NCBI RefSeq assembly: GCF_022179545.1
Contig: NZ_AP025518.1
Coordinates: forward strand, 6,262,001-6,326,000
Direction: 5' to 3'
From: Mycolicibacterium fortuitum subsp. fortuitum
Lineage (GTDB): Bacteria > Actinomycetota > Actinomycetes > Mycobacteriales > Mycobacteriaceae
DNA length: 64,000 bases
Of this stretch, positions 1 through 8,906 are shown in pieces. The notes under the pieces are model-generated. The model worked only from the letters and a program-made list of their open reading frames with translations. It did not search any database and was not told the DNA's origin. Every line of letters begins with the position of its first letter. Position 1 is the stretch's first letter. The position numbers and the translations under genes are program-made.

Positions 1-617
1 GACGCAACTACGCGGCCCACGCCCGGGAGATGGGCAAGGACCCCGACCGAGAGCCGCCGTTCTTCTTCATGAAGCCGGCCGACGCGGTGATCGATGCCGA
101 GGGCATCGTCCCCTACCCGTCGCTGACCTCGTCGTTCCACCACGAGATCGAGCTGGTGGTGGCGCTGGGCTCAGGTGGCCGCGATGTGGCACCGGACGAT
201 GCTCTGAGCCTGGTCTGGGGCTACGGCGTCGGCGTCGATCTGACCCGCCGGGATCTGCAGGACGAGGCCAAGAAGCTCAGCCGCCCGTGGGACTGGGCCA
301 AGGGGTTCGACGCGTCGGCCCCGTGCACGCCGATCCACCCGGTCGCCGCCGTCGGCCACCCGGACAGCGGCGAGATCTGGTTGCGCGTCAACGGCGAGCT
401 CAGGCAGCACGGCGACCTGAAGGACCTGATCTGGTCGGTTCCCGAGGTCATCAGCGCGATCTCGACCGCTGTCGACCTCGCCCCCGGCGACCTGATCTTC
501 AGCGGCACCCCGGCCGGGGTCGGACCGATGCACCCCGGCGATGTGGTCTCCGGTGGCGTCGCAGGTGTCGCGGAGTTCAGCTTCACGATCGGCTCACCCG
601 ATCGGCGGCGCGTCTGA
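1..617 (+). CDS. Fumarylacetoacetate hydrolase family protein (5' partial)
   Basis: The reading frame is open from base 3 at the window edge, so the true start lies upstream. The visible 204 residues match the C-terminal catalytic fold of the fumarylacetoacetate hydrolase (FAH) family: the PFFFMKP segment, the H-E-I-E-L-V metal-binding stretch, the Y-G-V-G-V-D-L-T-R-R-D-L-Q segment, the K-x-F-D motif, and the closing G-D-L-I-F-S-G-T-P-x-G-V-G-P signature. Family members cleave or decarboxylate 2-oxo acid intermediates of aromatic catabolism with a divalent metal, in the cytoplasm. The substrate cannot be told from sequence. It converges on the P450 gene with about 30 bp between the stops. Confidence 0.9.
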   Translation, partial: RNYAAHAREMGKDPDREPPFFFMKPADAVIDAEGIVPYPSLTSSFHHEIELVVALGSGGRDVAPDDALSLVWGYGVGVDLTRRDLQDEAKKLSRPWDWAKGFDASAPCTPIHPVAAVGHPDSGEIWLRVNGELRQHGDLKDLIWSVPEVISAISTAVDLAPGDLIFSGTPAGVGPMHPGDVVSGGVAGVAEFSFTIGSPDRRRV

Positions 618-647
618 CCCGCTGCCCCATGGGCGCCTGACAGTCGT

Positions 648-1829
648 TTACGCCGTGAAGCGGAGGGGAACGGTCAGCGGTCCTCGGATCGCCGGTGTGT
701 CGCGCCAGGTGGGCATGCCCGAAAGTACGGGCCCACGGCACAGAATGTGGCGTAGGGCCAGGCTGGTCTCCAGCCTGGCCAACGGGGCACCCAGGCAGTA
801 GTGCGCTCCGTGACCGAAGGTCAGTGGCGCCGGCCCGGCGCGCCCGGGGCGAAACAGGTGCGGCGCGTCGTAGACGACGGGATCGCGGTTGGCAGCCGCT
901 ATGCAGGCCAGAACCGTTTCACCGCATCGGATATCGACGCCGGCCAGCGTCTGGTCGGCAGTGGCGGTGCGACTGGTCGCCTGGACAGGGCTGTCGAGGC
1001 GCAGCAGTTCGGTGACCACAGCCGGGTCCGCGGGGTCGATCTCATCTGCCGGCCGGGTGCCATCGGCATCGGGCGTAAGCAGTCGGATCAGCCCGGCGCC
1101 CAGCAGGTTCGCCGTCGTTTCGTGCCCGGCGACGGCGACGAGAATTGCGGTGATGACGACCTCGTCCAGTGAAAGAGTCGGGTCGGCGGCGATGTAGCTG
1201 AGCAGATCATCGCGCGGCCTGGCACGCCGGTCCGCGGCCGCGGGCAGTATCTCGGTGAGCAATGCCGCGGCTGCTGCTATTCCGGCTTCGAGTTCTTCCC
1301 GATCGGTGAATCCACCGAGGATGCGGATGATGGACGGTGAGTGTTCACGCAGCGCGGAGCACTGCTCGCAGTCCAGGCCCAACCATGCGCCGATCACCGC
1401 GATCGGCAGCGGGAGGGCGATCTGCGACATCGCATCGAAGGGGAGGTCCGACGGAATCACGGAAACCGTTTCATGGCAGATCGATTCGACGCCATCGGTG
1501 AGCCGGTTGATGAATGCGCGGCCGAACACGTCGCGCACCGCGCCACGCAGCCGGTCATGGGCCGGTCCATCGGTGAACAGCATGCTGGCTTCGACGGGGG
1601 TCGAGTTGAAGAACTCCGCCGCAGCCGCGGCGCCCCTGTTTGCGCGGGGATCGCTGGTCCACTGCGGTCCGGCCAGCACGTCGCGGGCGGCGTGATAGCC
1701 GAGGGCGAGCCAGGCCTGGGCGGCATCGTCCCAAACCACCTCACCGTCACGACGCCGCGCGTCGTAGAACGGGTAGGGGTCGGCGGCGTCCCACGGAAGT
1801 CGTGCGATCGTGCCGTCAGGGCTGGTCAT
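648..1829 (-). CDS. Cytochrome P450
   Basis: A compact class I-type bacterial P450 of about 393 residues. The I-helix oxygen-activation motif (A-G-H-E-T-T), the ExxR pair (E-L-L-R) and the haem-binding loop F-G-H-G-A-H-Y-C-L-G, with the ligand Cys near residue 345, are all present, so it should be a functional soluble monooxygenase. It needs ferredoxin and ferredoxin reductase partners, none of which is adjacent. I chose the ATG at 1829 (MTSPDG), which overlaps the end of the upstream kinase gene by 14 bp. An in-frame ATG at 1856 adds nine residues and is possible. It lies last in an apparent three-gene transcription unit with two ABC1-family kinases. The substrate is unknown. Confidence 0.93.
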   Translation of the reverse strand: MTSPDGTIARLPWDAADPYPFYDARRRDGEVVWDDAAQAWLALGYHAARDVLAGPQWTSDPRANRGAAAAAEFFNSTPVEASMLFTDGPAHDRLRGAVRDVFGRAFINRLTDGVESICHETVSVIPSDLPFDAMSQIALPLPIAVIGAWLGLDCEQCSALREHSPSIIRILGGFTDREELEAGIAAAAALLTEILPAAADRRARPRDDLLSYIAADPTLSLDEVVITAILVAVAGHETTANLLGAGLIRLLTPDADGTRPADEIDPADPAVVTELLRLDSPVQATSRTATADQTLAGVDIRCGETVLACIAAANRDPVVYDAPHLFRPGRAGPAPLTFGHGAHYCLGAPLARLETSLALRHILCRGPVLSGMPTWRDTPAIRGPLTVPLRFTA

Positions 1830-3225
1830 GGTGATCCAATCCGCAGGGCAGTCCACGTTCGCGCACCCAGGCGTGATGCAGCTTCCCGAGTTCTGTGGTC
1901 GGTTCGGCGATTCCCGAGAGGTCTTCGAGGATGGACCGCACCGGGACGGTCGCCCGCAGCCCGGTGGCGATGTGGTCGAAGGCGATCTGGAGGCGGGGAA
2001 GGAACACGAATTCGCGGGTCACCGTCATCTGGCCGGCCGGCAGGAAGTTCTGATCGCCGAACAATGCCCGCAGGCTTCCCGCCGCGGTGTCGGAGGTGTA
2101 GGTGACCGGCTGAGGTGCTGAGGTCGCGCGCGTCATGTCCGAGATGATGCGCCGCAGGTCCTGTTCTTCCAGTGGCTTTTCGGCCGATATCAGCCCCATC
2201 TCGGTCATGTGGTCACGGCAGTCTTGGTAGCGACCCTCCATCCCGGCATGCATCGACGCGAGGAACAGCCAGCGGGCTCGCTCCGGGAAGGTCTGTACGC
2301 AACCGAAGTCCAGACAACCGACGGTGCCGTCGGGATTGAAGCGGAAGTTGCCGGGGTGAGGATCGACCTGGCTGATGTTCCCGTGCCGGGATCCGGTGTT
2401 GATGAACCGGAAGATCACCTCCGCCCAGGTATTCCTCAGGTCCTGATCCGCCTGTTGGGCTGCGGCCCAATCCATCCCCTCGAGATAGGTCATGGTCAAC
2501 ACTCGGCCGGTCGATGCCTCCGGGACCACTTCGGGCACACGGATGAACGGGTGGCCGCGCAGGAGGTCGGCGAATGCGGTGATCATCGCGGCTTCGTGCC
2601 GGTAGTCGACTTCCTCGGTGATCCGCGCGCTGATTTCATCGGCCATCGCCCGGATGTCGATCGTCATCCCGGTCGCGGCGGCTCCCAACCGCATGAAGGT
2701 GATCAACAGTTCGGTATTGGCGAGGTCATCCCGTATCGCCTGCGCCACACCGGGATACTGGATCTTCACCGCCACCACACGCCCGTCGCACAGGACGGCG
2801 CGGTGCACCTGCCCGACCGATGCCGCCGCGATCGGCGCGTCTTCGAACTCGGCGAAACACTCGATACCTGAACCGAGTTCGTCCCTCAGGACCGCACGCA
2901 CCAGATCAGCGGGCATCGGCGGTGCGGCGGTTTGCAACCGAGCCAACGCCTTCTGATACGGGGCGAAGCCAGTGTTGCCGATGGCTTCGGCATCCACCAT
3001 CGACAGGATCTGGCCGGCCTTCATCAGCGCGCCTTTGGAATGGCCCAGCAATTCGGTGTAGCGCTCGGCCGTGCGTTCGTGGAACCGCTCGACGGCTCCG
3101 CTGTCGCCGGCACGTTCGCGCAGTCCCGCCACCAATCGACCACCCGCGGCGCGTGCGGTGAATCCGGCCAGCGGCATCGTCCGGCGGACGCGCCCGCGCG
3201 GCACCACGTTGTCCGATGGTGTCAT
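1816..3225 (-). CDS. ABC1/UbiB (AarF) family atypical kinase, copy 1
   Basis: A 469-residue member of the ABC1/ADCK/UbiB family. It carries the family-specific K-x-G-Q motif (K-A-G-Q, near residue 70), the A-A-A-S-V-G-Q-V-H nucleotide loop, the V-A-V-K-I-Q-Y-P-G lysine strand, the D-P-H-P-G-N catalytic segment near residue 288 and a D-F-G metal motif. Family members are atypical ATPases/kinases tied to lipid or quinone metabolism; the target here is unknown. Its ATG overlaps the stop of the upstream paralogue as ATGA, so the two are translationally coupled. It is clearly a tandem duplicate of that gene: both share the N-terminal R-R-T-M-P-L-A-G-F-T-A-R segment and the C-terminal A-E-P-T-T-E-L-G-K-L-H-H-A-W-V-R segment. 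Confidence 0.9.
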   Translation of the reverse strand: MTPSDNVVPRGRVRRTMPLAGFTARAAGGRLVAGLRERAGDSGAVERFHERTAERYTELLGHSKGALMKAGQILSMVDAEAIGNTGFAPYQKALARLQTAAPPMPADLVRAVLRDELGSGIECFAEFEDAPIAAASVGQVHRAVLCDGRVVAVKIQYPGVAQAIRDDLANTELLITFMRLGAAATGMTIDIRAMADEISARITEEVDYRHEAAMITAFADLLRGHPFIRVPEVVPEASTGRVLTMTYLEGMDWAAAQQADQDLRNTWAEVIFRFINTGSRHGNISQVDPHPGNFRFNPDGTVGCLDFGCVQTFPERARWLFLASMHAGMEGRYQDCRDHMTEMGLISAEKPLEEQDLRRIISDMTRATSAPQPVTYTSDTAAGSLRALFGDQNFLPAGQMTVTREFVFLPRLQIAFDHIATGLRATVPVRSILEDLSGIAEPTTELGKLHHAWVRERGLPCGLDHHDQP

Positions 3226-4649
3226 CCGACTTCCCTTCTGCGCCTTGTTCGGTCGTCGAATGCGCCGGGTAGACCGCGGTCACGCACCCAGGCGTGGTGT
3301 AGCTTTCCCAGTTCGGTTGTGGGTTCGGCGACCCCGTCCATGTCATCGACGATGTTGCGCGCGGGCAGCGTGGCATGCAGTTTGGCGCAGATGTTCGTCA
3401 GCGCCTGGTTCACCCGCGGGGCGAAGGCGTAGTCGTCGGGCACCAGCATGCGAGACAACGGGTTGCCGGAGTCGGGGCTGAACATCCACCGCGTGGTTCG
3501 TGCGATGCTGCTCGGCGTGTAAGTGACCGGCTGCGGTGCGGCGATGATGTCGTAGAACACCTGTGTCCAGAAATCACAAAGCTCCTGGCCGGTGATCGGA
3601 AAGTCCTCCGTGATGAATCCCGCTTCGATCACATCTGCACGCAGATCATCGATGCGCTTGTCGATCGTGTTGCGCACGATGGAGATCCACATTCTGCGCT
3701 TCTGTTCCGCCAGTACCTTGATGCAGCCGAAGTCGACGAATCCGACACTGCCGTCGTCTCCGAACCGGTAATTGCCCGGGTGCGGATCGGCGTGGAGCAG
3801 ATTGCTGTGCCGCAGGTTCGAATAGCTGAAGCGGGTCACCACTTCGGCCCAGCGGTTCTTGAGATCTTGTTCGGCTTGTTGCGCTTGGGCCCAACCGGAC
3901 CCCTGCATGTAGGTCATCGTCAGGATCCGGTCCGTGCAGGCGTGCCGGACGAGGGCGGGAACCCGGAAGAACGGGTGGTCGACATACAGTTCGTGGAACG
4001 CGGCGATCATTTTCGCCTCACGCCCGTAGTCCACTTCCTCGGCGATGCGCGCTGTGTACTCGCGCGCCAGCTTGCGTGGGTCGAAGACGATGCCCGACGC
4101 GGAGGCGACGAATCGCAGGAAGGTGGCGATGAGTTCCGTATTCGCCAGATCCTCGCGGATCGCCTGCGCCACACCGGGATACTGCACCTTGACCGCAACG
4201 TCGCGTCCGTCGGGAAGAACTGCGCGGTGTACCTGGCCGATAGATGCCGAGGCGATCGGCTCGTCGTCGAACTCGGCGAAAGTCCGCACCCCGTCTTCGA
4301 GTTCATCGTTGAGGACGTCGTGAACCAGTGCCGGAGCCATGGGTGGAGCATCCGATTGAAGCCGGGTCAGTGCTTGTTGATAGGGCTGAAATCCGCCGGT
4401 CCCGACGTCAGAAGGGTCGATCAGGGACATCAGCTGCCCGACCTTCATCAGGGCACCTTTGGAGTGGCCGAGCATCTCGACATAGCGGTCGGCGGTGCGC
4501 TCGTGGAACCGCTGCACCGCACGGTCGTCACCGGCTCGCTGCTGCAAGCCCGCGATGAGACGCCCACCAGCGGCACGAGCGGTGAATCCGGCCAGCGGCA
4601 TCGTCCGCCGCAGCCGGCCTTGGGGTACATGGTCGTGATGTTCTGCCAT
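3222..4649 (-). CDS. ABC1/UbiB (AarF) family atypical kinase, copy 2
   Basis: A 475-residue paralogue of the downstream kinase gene. It has K-V-G-Q near residue 80, the A-S-A-S-I-G-Q-V-H loop, V-A-V-K-V-Q-Y-P-G, D-P-H-P-G-N near residue 286 and V-D-F-G. The ATG at 4649 is preferred over longer in-frame starts because it has a GGGAG ribosome site at good spacing and because the extra upstream residues have no family resemblance. The gene heads the unit kinase-kinase-P450 and is divergent from a TetR gene across an 80-bp region holding a perfect palindrome, so this TetR protein probably controls it. Confidence 0.9.
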   Translation of the reverse strand: MAEHHDHVPQGRLRRTMPLAGFTARAAGGRLIAGLQQRAGDDRAVQRFHERTADRYVEMLGHSKGALMKVGQLMSLIDPSDVGTGGFQPYQQALTRLQSDAPPMAPALVHDVLNDELEDGVRTFAEFDDEPIASASIGQVHRAVLPDGRDVAVKVQYPGVAQAIREDLANTELIATFLRFVASASGIVFDPRKLAREYTARIAEEVDYGREAKMIAAFHELYVDHPFFRVPALVRHACTDRILTMTYMQGSGWAQAQQAEQDLKNRWAEVVTRFSYSNLRHSNLLHADPHPGNYRFGDDGSVGFVDFGCIKVLAEQKRRMWISIVRNTIDKRIDDLRADVIEAGFITEDFPITGQELCDFWTQVFYDIIAAPQPVTYTPSSIARTTRWMFSPDSGNPLSRMLVPDDYAFAPRVNQALTNICAKLHATLPARNIVDDMDGVAEPTTELGKLHHAWVRDRGLPGAFDDRTRRRREVG

Positions 4650-4702
4650 CGAACCGCTCCCACAGGGTTGGTCTCGTAGTACAGTGCATTCATACGAAGA
4701 GT

Positions 4703-4714
4703 AAGTGATCACTT
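4703..4714. promoter_or_regulatory. Probable TetR operator (12-bp perfect palindrome)
   Basis: AAGTGATCACTT is a perfect 12-bp palindrome, with one further matching outer pair (G at 4701, C at 4716). It lies between the divergent ABC1-kinase and TetR genes, just before the AGGAGG ribosome site of the TetR gene. Position and symmetry are typical of an autoregulatory TetR operator. The assignment is inferred. Confidence 0.65.
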
Positions 4715-4728
4715 GCAGGAGGTCAACG

Positions 4729-5325
4729 ATGGCGGCCGGATCAACCCGGGAGCGGCTGGTCACCGAAGCGATGAAATTGTTCAGCGACAAGGGATTTGAA
4801 GCCACCAGCGTCTCCCAGATCGAAGCCGCGGCTGGCCTGTCCGCCGGCTCGGGCGCCCTGTACCGCCACTTCAAGTCCAAGGACGCCCTGCTGTCAGCCG
4901 GCATCGACCGCCAACTGGACCGCCGCGCAGCCATGCAGGACATCCGCGCACTCTTCGCCGGCCTCGGAGACCTTCACACCGAACTGACCGTGCTGGGGCG
5001 CTACCTGCTCTCGGTGATCGACCAGGAAAGCGAGCTACTCCAGATCGCCGCCCGCACGCCGGCAGGACTGTCCGACCGTCTGGACACCGCGTACGCCGCG
5101 CTCGTCGACGGGCTGTGCGCCGAACTGAACGGGTGGATCGGCGCATGGGCGCCGAACAAGTCACCCGACGAGACCCGGGCGCTGGCCTCGCTCGGCATCA
5201 ACAGCCTGCTCGGAGAACGCTTCGCGTCCAACCTTTTCCGTCGGCCGACGACCCAATCGGCCGACGACGAGTATCTGCGGGAATGGACCGCGACCCTCGC
5301 CGCACGCGTGGAGTCATTTGGCTGA
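4729..5325 (+). CDS. TetR family transcriptional regulator
   Basis: A 198-residue regulator. The N-terminal helix-turn-helix follows the TetR pattern: T-R-E-R-L-V-T-E-A-M-K-L-F-S-D-K-G-F-E-A-T, then S-V-S-Q-I-E-A-A-A-G-L-S-A-G-S-G-A-L-Y-R-H-F-K-S-K. The C-terminal ligand-binding half is not diagnostic. The ATG at 4729 was chosen because AGGAGG lies seven bases upstream; an ATG at 4705 would overlap the operator. It is divergent from the two ABC1 kinases and the P450 and probably represses them and itself. The effector is unknown. Confidence 0.92.
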   Translation: MAAGSTRERLVTEAMKLFSDKGFEATSVSQIEAAAGLSAGSGALYRHFKSKDALLSAGIDRQLDRRAAMQDIRALFAGLGDLHTELTVLGRYLLSVIDQESELLQIAARTPAGLSDRLDTAYAALVDGLCAELNGWIGAWAPNKSPDETRALASLGINSLLGERFASNLFRRPTTQSADDEYLREWTATLAARVESFG

Positions 5326-5350
5326 GAGTCCCGTCCGCCCGCGAGTGGGC

Positions 5351-7015
5351 CTACGGTCCGCGTACTGCTTTGCCGCTGACGGCGTTGCCGGTGCTTGTGG
5401 GTTGCCATGGGTCGGGAGTGTCGAGCAGTGTCCAGCCGGCCGGGATTTCTGGTTCGATGATTTCCAGGGCGTATGGTTCTGGGTCCCAGAGGTGTTCGAC
5501 GCTGGGTGTGGACGGTGTGGGTGGGTTGAAGTCGTTGTCCCAGTCCGCGTTCCAGTCGATGTCCCACTCTGTGTCGGGCTCGTGTTGCTGGTGTGGCTTG
5601 ATGTCCCAGTCCGGGTCTGGGTCAAGCTCGGGTTGGGGCCGCAGCTCTGGGTGTGGGTGTGGTTCGGGTGGGGTGAGCAGAAGTTCGGGCCGGTGAAGGT
5701 AGTTGATGCGGTGCTGGCCGTGATCCAGCTCGGGCGGCGGGTGCCACTGCACGACACCGTCGGAGGTGATGGTGGTGCTGTACCCGCCGTCGTCATCGAC
5801 CAGACGGTTGTCGGGGCCGCAGGCCAGGGCCATGTCATCGACGTTGGTGTTCCCACCGGCGGCCCAGTCGGCGGTGGCGTGGTGGGCTTGGCAGCCGTAG
5901 GCACCCACCGTGCAGCCCGGTTTGGTGCACCCGCCGTCACGGGCGATCAGCATGATGCGTTGGGCCGGGCTGGCGATACGCCGGGCCCGGAACAGATTCA
6001 ATGCCGATCCGCTGGCCTGATCAAAAACCGCCAAGAAATGGTGGGCGTGGGCGCCCATGCGGATAACGTCGCGGATGGGGATTTTGGTGCCCCCACCGCT
6101 GATCCCGATCCCGGCACGCGATTCGAGGTCTTGCACGGTGGTGCGGATGATCAGCGAGACCGGCAACCCGTTGAGCTGACCGAGATCGGTCATCAACGCG
6201 ATCCGCCCGACGACCAGCAACGCATCGTGCTGACGCTGCGCCAGACTACGGTGATCATTGTCGATCTGAGCCTGAGTCGGCGTGCCAGACGTGCACGGTT
6301 GCTCGTCATCCGGGTTGCACATCCCCGGGGCGGCGAACTTGGCGAACAACACTTCCCACACCGCAGCCGCCTCCGGCGTCAGATTCGCCGTCAACGGGGT
6401 CATGGCGTCACGACCCTGCTTGCCGGTGGACAACCCGCGTTTGCGGGCCCGTTCGGTGTCGTCGGGTTCGGGCCCGTCCTGATCGAGCAGAAACAACCGC
6501 AACTCGGCGGTGTCCTTGAGTTCTTTGGGACCCACCCCGACCGCGACCCGCACCAGATCGGCCTCGAACTGCTCCGCGGTGGCGGCATCGACAAACCCGG
6601 GCAACCGGTGCACCGCATCGCGCAGCACCTTGACGTGCTCACCATTGAGCAACCCCGCCGCCTGCGCGGCAGCCACCGCCGGCAACACCGGGGCCAGGGG
6701 TTCACCACTCAACGCGCGCCGCGGCCCCAACTCGGCGGCCTCACCCAACCGCCGACCGGCTTCAGCAGTGGACAACCGCCACCGCGTCCGCAACACCTCA
6801 TTCCACGACTTGGCACCCAACTCCCCAGGTGTGGCCTCGACCTGCAACTGCGACAACAGCCGATGCCCCACAGCAGGCAACCGACACAGCAGGGTTTCGT
6901 ACTCATCGAGCACCGCCAGCAGCTCAGCCCGCGACAACGCACCGACATCACACGCCGCGAACGCATCGAACGCCGCGCGTAACCCCGCCACCGCGTCGAC
7001 CACACCCACCTGCAT
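5351..7015 (-). CDS. DUF222 and HNH endonuclease domain protein (13E12 repeat family type)
   Basis: A 554-residue protein with an N-terminal DUF222 region (about residues 10-330) and an HNH domain near residues 360-405. The HNH part shows a C-x4-C pair, the Q-A-H-H core, W-A-A-G-G-x-T-x-x-D-D and L-A-C-G-P-D-N-R-L, as in the mycobacterial 13E12 family. The C-terminal tail (about 440-554) is rich in Asp, Pro, Glu and His. The biochemical role of the family is unproven; a DNA endonuclease is the natural guess. I chose the ATG at 7015, next to a LexA box; an ATG at 7030 lies inside the box. A plus-strand open frame of almost equal length over the same bases is a shadow. Confidence 0.85.
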   Translation of the reverse strand: MQVGVVDAVAGLRAAFDAFAACDVGALSRAELLAVLDEYETLLCRLPAVGHRLLSQLQVEATPGELGAKSWNEVLRTRWRLSTAEAGRRLGEAAELGPRRALSGEPLAPVLPAVAAAQAAGLLNGEHVKVLRDAVHRLPGFVDAATAEQFEADLVRVAVGVGPKELKDTAELRLFLLDQDGPEPDDTERARKRGLSTGKQGRDAMTPLTANLTPEAAAVWEVLFAKFAAPGMCNPDDEQPCTSGTPTQAQIDNDHRSLAQRQHDALLVVGRIALMTDLGQLNGLPVSLIIRTTVQDLESRAGIGISGGGTKIPIRDVIRMGAHAHHFLAVFDQASGSALNLFRARRIASPAQRIMLIARDGGCTKPGCTVGAYGCQAHHATADWAAGGNTNVDDMALACGPDNRLVDDDGGYSTTITSDGVVQWHPPPELDHGQHRINYLHRPELLLTPPEPHPHPELRPQPELDPDPDWDIKPHQQHEPDTEWDIDWNADWDNDFNPPTPSTPSVEHLWDPEPYALEIIEPEIPAGWTLLDTPDPWQPTSTGNAVSGKAVRGP

Positions 7016-7018
7016 GAC

Positions 7019-7034
7019 TCGAACATACATTCGA
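7019..7034 (-). promoter_or_regulatory. LexA (SOS) box upstream of the DUF222-HNH gene
   Basis: Read on the minus strand the site is TCGAATGTATGTTCGA. The mycobacterial SOS consensus is TCGAAC-N4-GTTCGA, so 11 of the 12 defined bases match. It ends three bases before the ATG at 7015. Several 13E12-family genes of M. tuberculosis are known LexA targets, which supports DNA-damage induction here. Confidence 0.8.
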
Positions 7035-7068
7035 CCACCGACAAAACCGGTGGCTGCGGCCAGGAAAC

Positions 7069-7962
7069 CTAGCCCTGGTCGGGGGCCCAGTACTCCAGCA
7101 TCTCGGCGAAGGTCTCGAAGGCCGGCTTGGAGACTCCATAGGCCGCTTCGAAGTGGATGCTCAACGGGAAACCGAGCCCGGCCACCCCGTCGATGACCCG
7201 CTTGTAGAGGTCGAGCATCAACTGACGCTTTTCCGCGGGCTCCCGCTGGGCCAGATCGCTGACGAACGCCTGCTCGGCGGCGACTGCCTCGTTGCCGGGA
7301 TCCTGGATCAGCCAGTTGATCAGGCCGACCTTGGTCTCCATCTTCGGTACGAACCCGAACGACAACAGGATCTCGGGCCGGTGGTCGGTGGTCTCGGCGA
7401 ACTCTTTGAGATAGCCGACGATGGCGTCGGAGTACAGCAGCTGAGTCATCCCGTACGTGGCGCCCTGGTCGCACTTGAAGTTGAACCTGCCCTGCTCACC
7501 CTCGCGGGTGGGGATCAGGATGGCGCCACGGTTGGGTACCAGGTCCTCATAGATCGACAGGGCATCGGTGGGGGCGACGCCCTCACCCTCACCGTCTTTC
7601 ATGGTGCGGGGTACGCCGACGAATGCGATGCCCTCGAACCCGGCCGCGCTCAGATCGGTCAGGCGCTTGCCCAGCGCCTCGGAGTCGAGGAACGAAGTGA
7701 CCTGTGTGCACAGACCGCGCATGCCGTCCAGCTCGGGCCGGAGAATGTTCCAGTAGTCCAGGACATCCATCCGCGGCTTCATCTCGATCGGACGGTCGTC
7801 GTCCTCATCGATCATCCCGGGGATCATGACGTGGCGGATCCGGCCTTCGATACCGGTCTCAGCTGCCAAGGCGAGCACTTTTCGCGCCTCGTCGACGGGG
7901 TACTGCACACCGCGTTCAAGGGTGGGCGGGACGAGTTCCAGCGCGATGGTGTTCAGAGGCAC
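7069..7962 (-). CDS. Methylenetetrahydrofolate reductase-like enzyme
   Basis: A roughly 297-residue single-domain (beta-alpha)8-type protein resembling mycobacterial methylenetetrahydrofolate reductases: N-T-I-A-L-E-L-V-P-P at the N-terminus, a central N-F-K-C-D-Q-G-A-T-Y-G-M-T-Q segment typical of the MetF fold, and a C-terminal P-L-S-I-H-F-E-A-A-Y-G-V segment. The likely reaction is NAD(P)H-dependent reduction of 5,10-methylene-THF to 5-methyl-THF for methionine synthesis. Some M. smegmatis MTHFRs are reported to be monomeric and to lack flavin; whether this one does cannot be read from sequence. The GTG at 7962 is chosen because GGAG lies seven bases upstream; an ATG at 8013 would add 17 residues of no resemblance. 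Confidence 0.8.
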   Translation of the reverse strand: MPLNTIALELVPPTLERGVQYPVDEARKVLALAAETGIEGRIRHVMIPGMIDEDDDRPIEMKPRMDVLDYWNILRPELDGMRGLCTQVTSFLDSEALGKRLTDLSAAGFEGIAFVGVPRTMKDGEGEGVAPTDALSIYEDLVPNRGAILIPTREGEQGRFNFKCDQGATYGMTQLLYSDAIVGYLKEFAETTDHRPEILLSFGFVPKMETKVGLINWLIQDPGNEAVAAEQAFVSDLAQREPAEKRQLMLDLYKRVIDGVAGLGFPLSIHFEAAYGVSKPAFETFAEMLEYWAPDQG

Positions 7963-8135
7963 CTGATTGCTCCACACTCTCAATACATTCAGACACGGCG
8001 TCACGGGCGGCATTGACCATGACCGGCCGGTCCACCCACCCTACGGAGCCGGCCTGGCGACCACACAGGTACCTCCGCTCAACGCCCAGCGCGGCCACCG
8101 TCGCCGCTTCGCTCTGGGCGTGGTAAACCTCCGGC

Positions 8136-8897
8136 ATGGCTGAGCGCGTCACCTTTCCCAGTTCGACCGGCCCCACGCTGGCCGGGGTGATCGACCGGCC
8201 CGACGGGCCGGTGCGGGGGTGGGGCGTGTTCTCACACGGCTTCACCCTCGGCAAGGACTCGCCGGCCGCGTCCCGCATCTGCAAACAACTGGCCGCCGAC
8301 GGCATCGGGATGTTGCGCTTCGATGCGCTGGGCCTGGGCGACTCCGAAGGCGACTGGGGCGACGGCTCGTTCACCGTCAAGGTCAACGACGTGGCCGCAG
8401 CCTGCACGTTCATGGCCGAGCGCGGTACCCCGGCCGACCTCTTGATAGGGCACTCGTGGGGCGGCGCGGCGGTGATCGCGGCGGCCCGCCAGTCCCCCGG
8501 CGTGCGGGCCGTGGTGACCGTCGGTGCGCCGTTCGACCCCACCCACGTCGAGCGGCAGTACGACGCGGTGATCGACCAGGTATGCGCCGAGGGCAGCGGC
8601 CAGTGGATGGTCGGCGGCAAGACGCTCACGCTCAAACGGGCTTTCGTCGAAGATGTCCGGGCCACCGAGCTGCTCGACAAGATCAAAGGCCTCAAATTGC
8701 CGTTGCTCATCCTGCACTCCCCGACCGACAACACCGTCGGCATCAAGAACGCCAGCGACATCTTCTGGGCGGCCCGCCATCCGCGCAGCTTCGTCTCGCT
8801 GGAGGGCTCCGAACACTTGCTGACCGGGCCCGGGCAGGCCAAACGCGCCGGCCGGATCATCGGCGCCTGGGCCGACGCCTACCTGGACGTGCGATAG
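8136..8897 (+). CDS. Alpha/beta hydrolase
   Basis: A 253-residue cytoplasmic alpha/beta hydrolase. It has an oxyanion-region S-H-G-F, the nucleophile elbow G-H-S-W-G-G near residue 110, a P-T-D-N acid-loop segment near residue 195, and a late H (S-E-H-L-L) as base. The N-terminus resembles OsmC-associated hydrolases (F-P-S-S-T-G-P-T-L-A-G). The substrate is unknown. It precedes the lumazine synthase gene by 9 bp on the same strand, so the two are probably cotranscribed, although no functional link is evident. Confidence 0.88.
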   Translation: MAERVTFPSSTGPTLAGVIDRPDGPVRGWGVFSHGFTLGKDSPAASRICKQLAADGIGMLRFDALGLGDSEGDWGDGSFTVKVNDVAAACTFMAERGTPADLLIGHSWGGAAVIAAARQSPGVRAVVTVGAPFDPTHVERQYDAVIDQVCAEGSGQWMVGGKTLTLKRAFVEDVRATELLDKIKGLKLPLLILHSPTDNTVGIKNASDIFWAARHPRSFVSLEGSEHLLTGPGQAKRAGRIIGAWADAYLDVR

Positions 8898-8906
8898 CGT
8901 CGCTAC

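Noticed and set aside
5318..6982. 554-codon plus-strand open frame opposite the DUF222-HNH gene
   Set aside because: Its product is rich in Arg, Gly, Val and Pro with no domain, while the opposite strand encodes a clear DUF222-HNH protein; a high-GC shadow.
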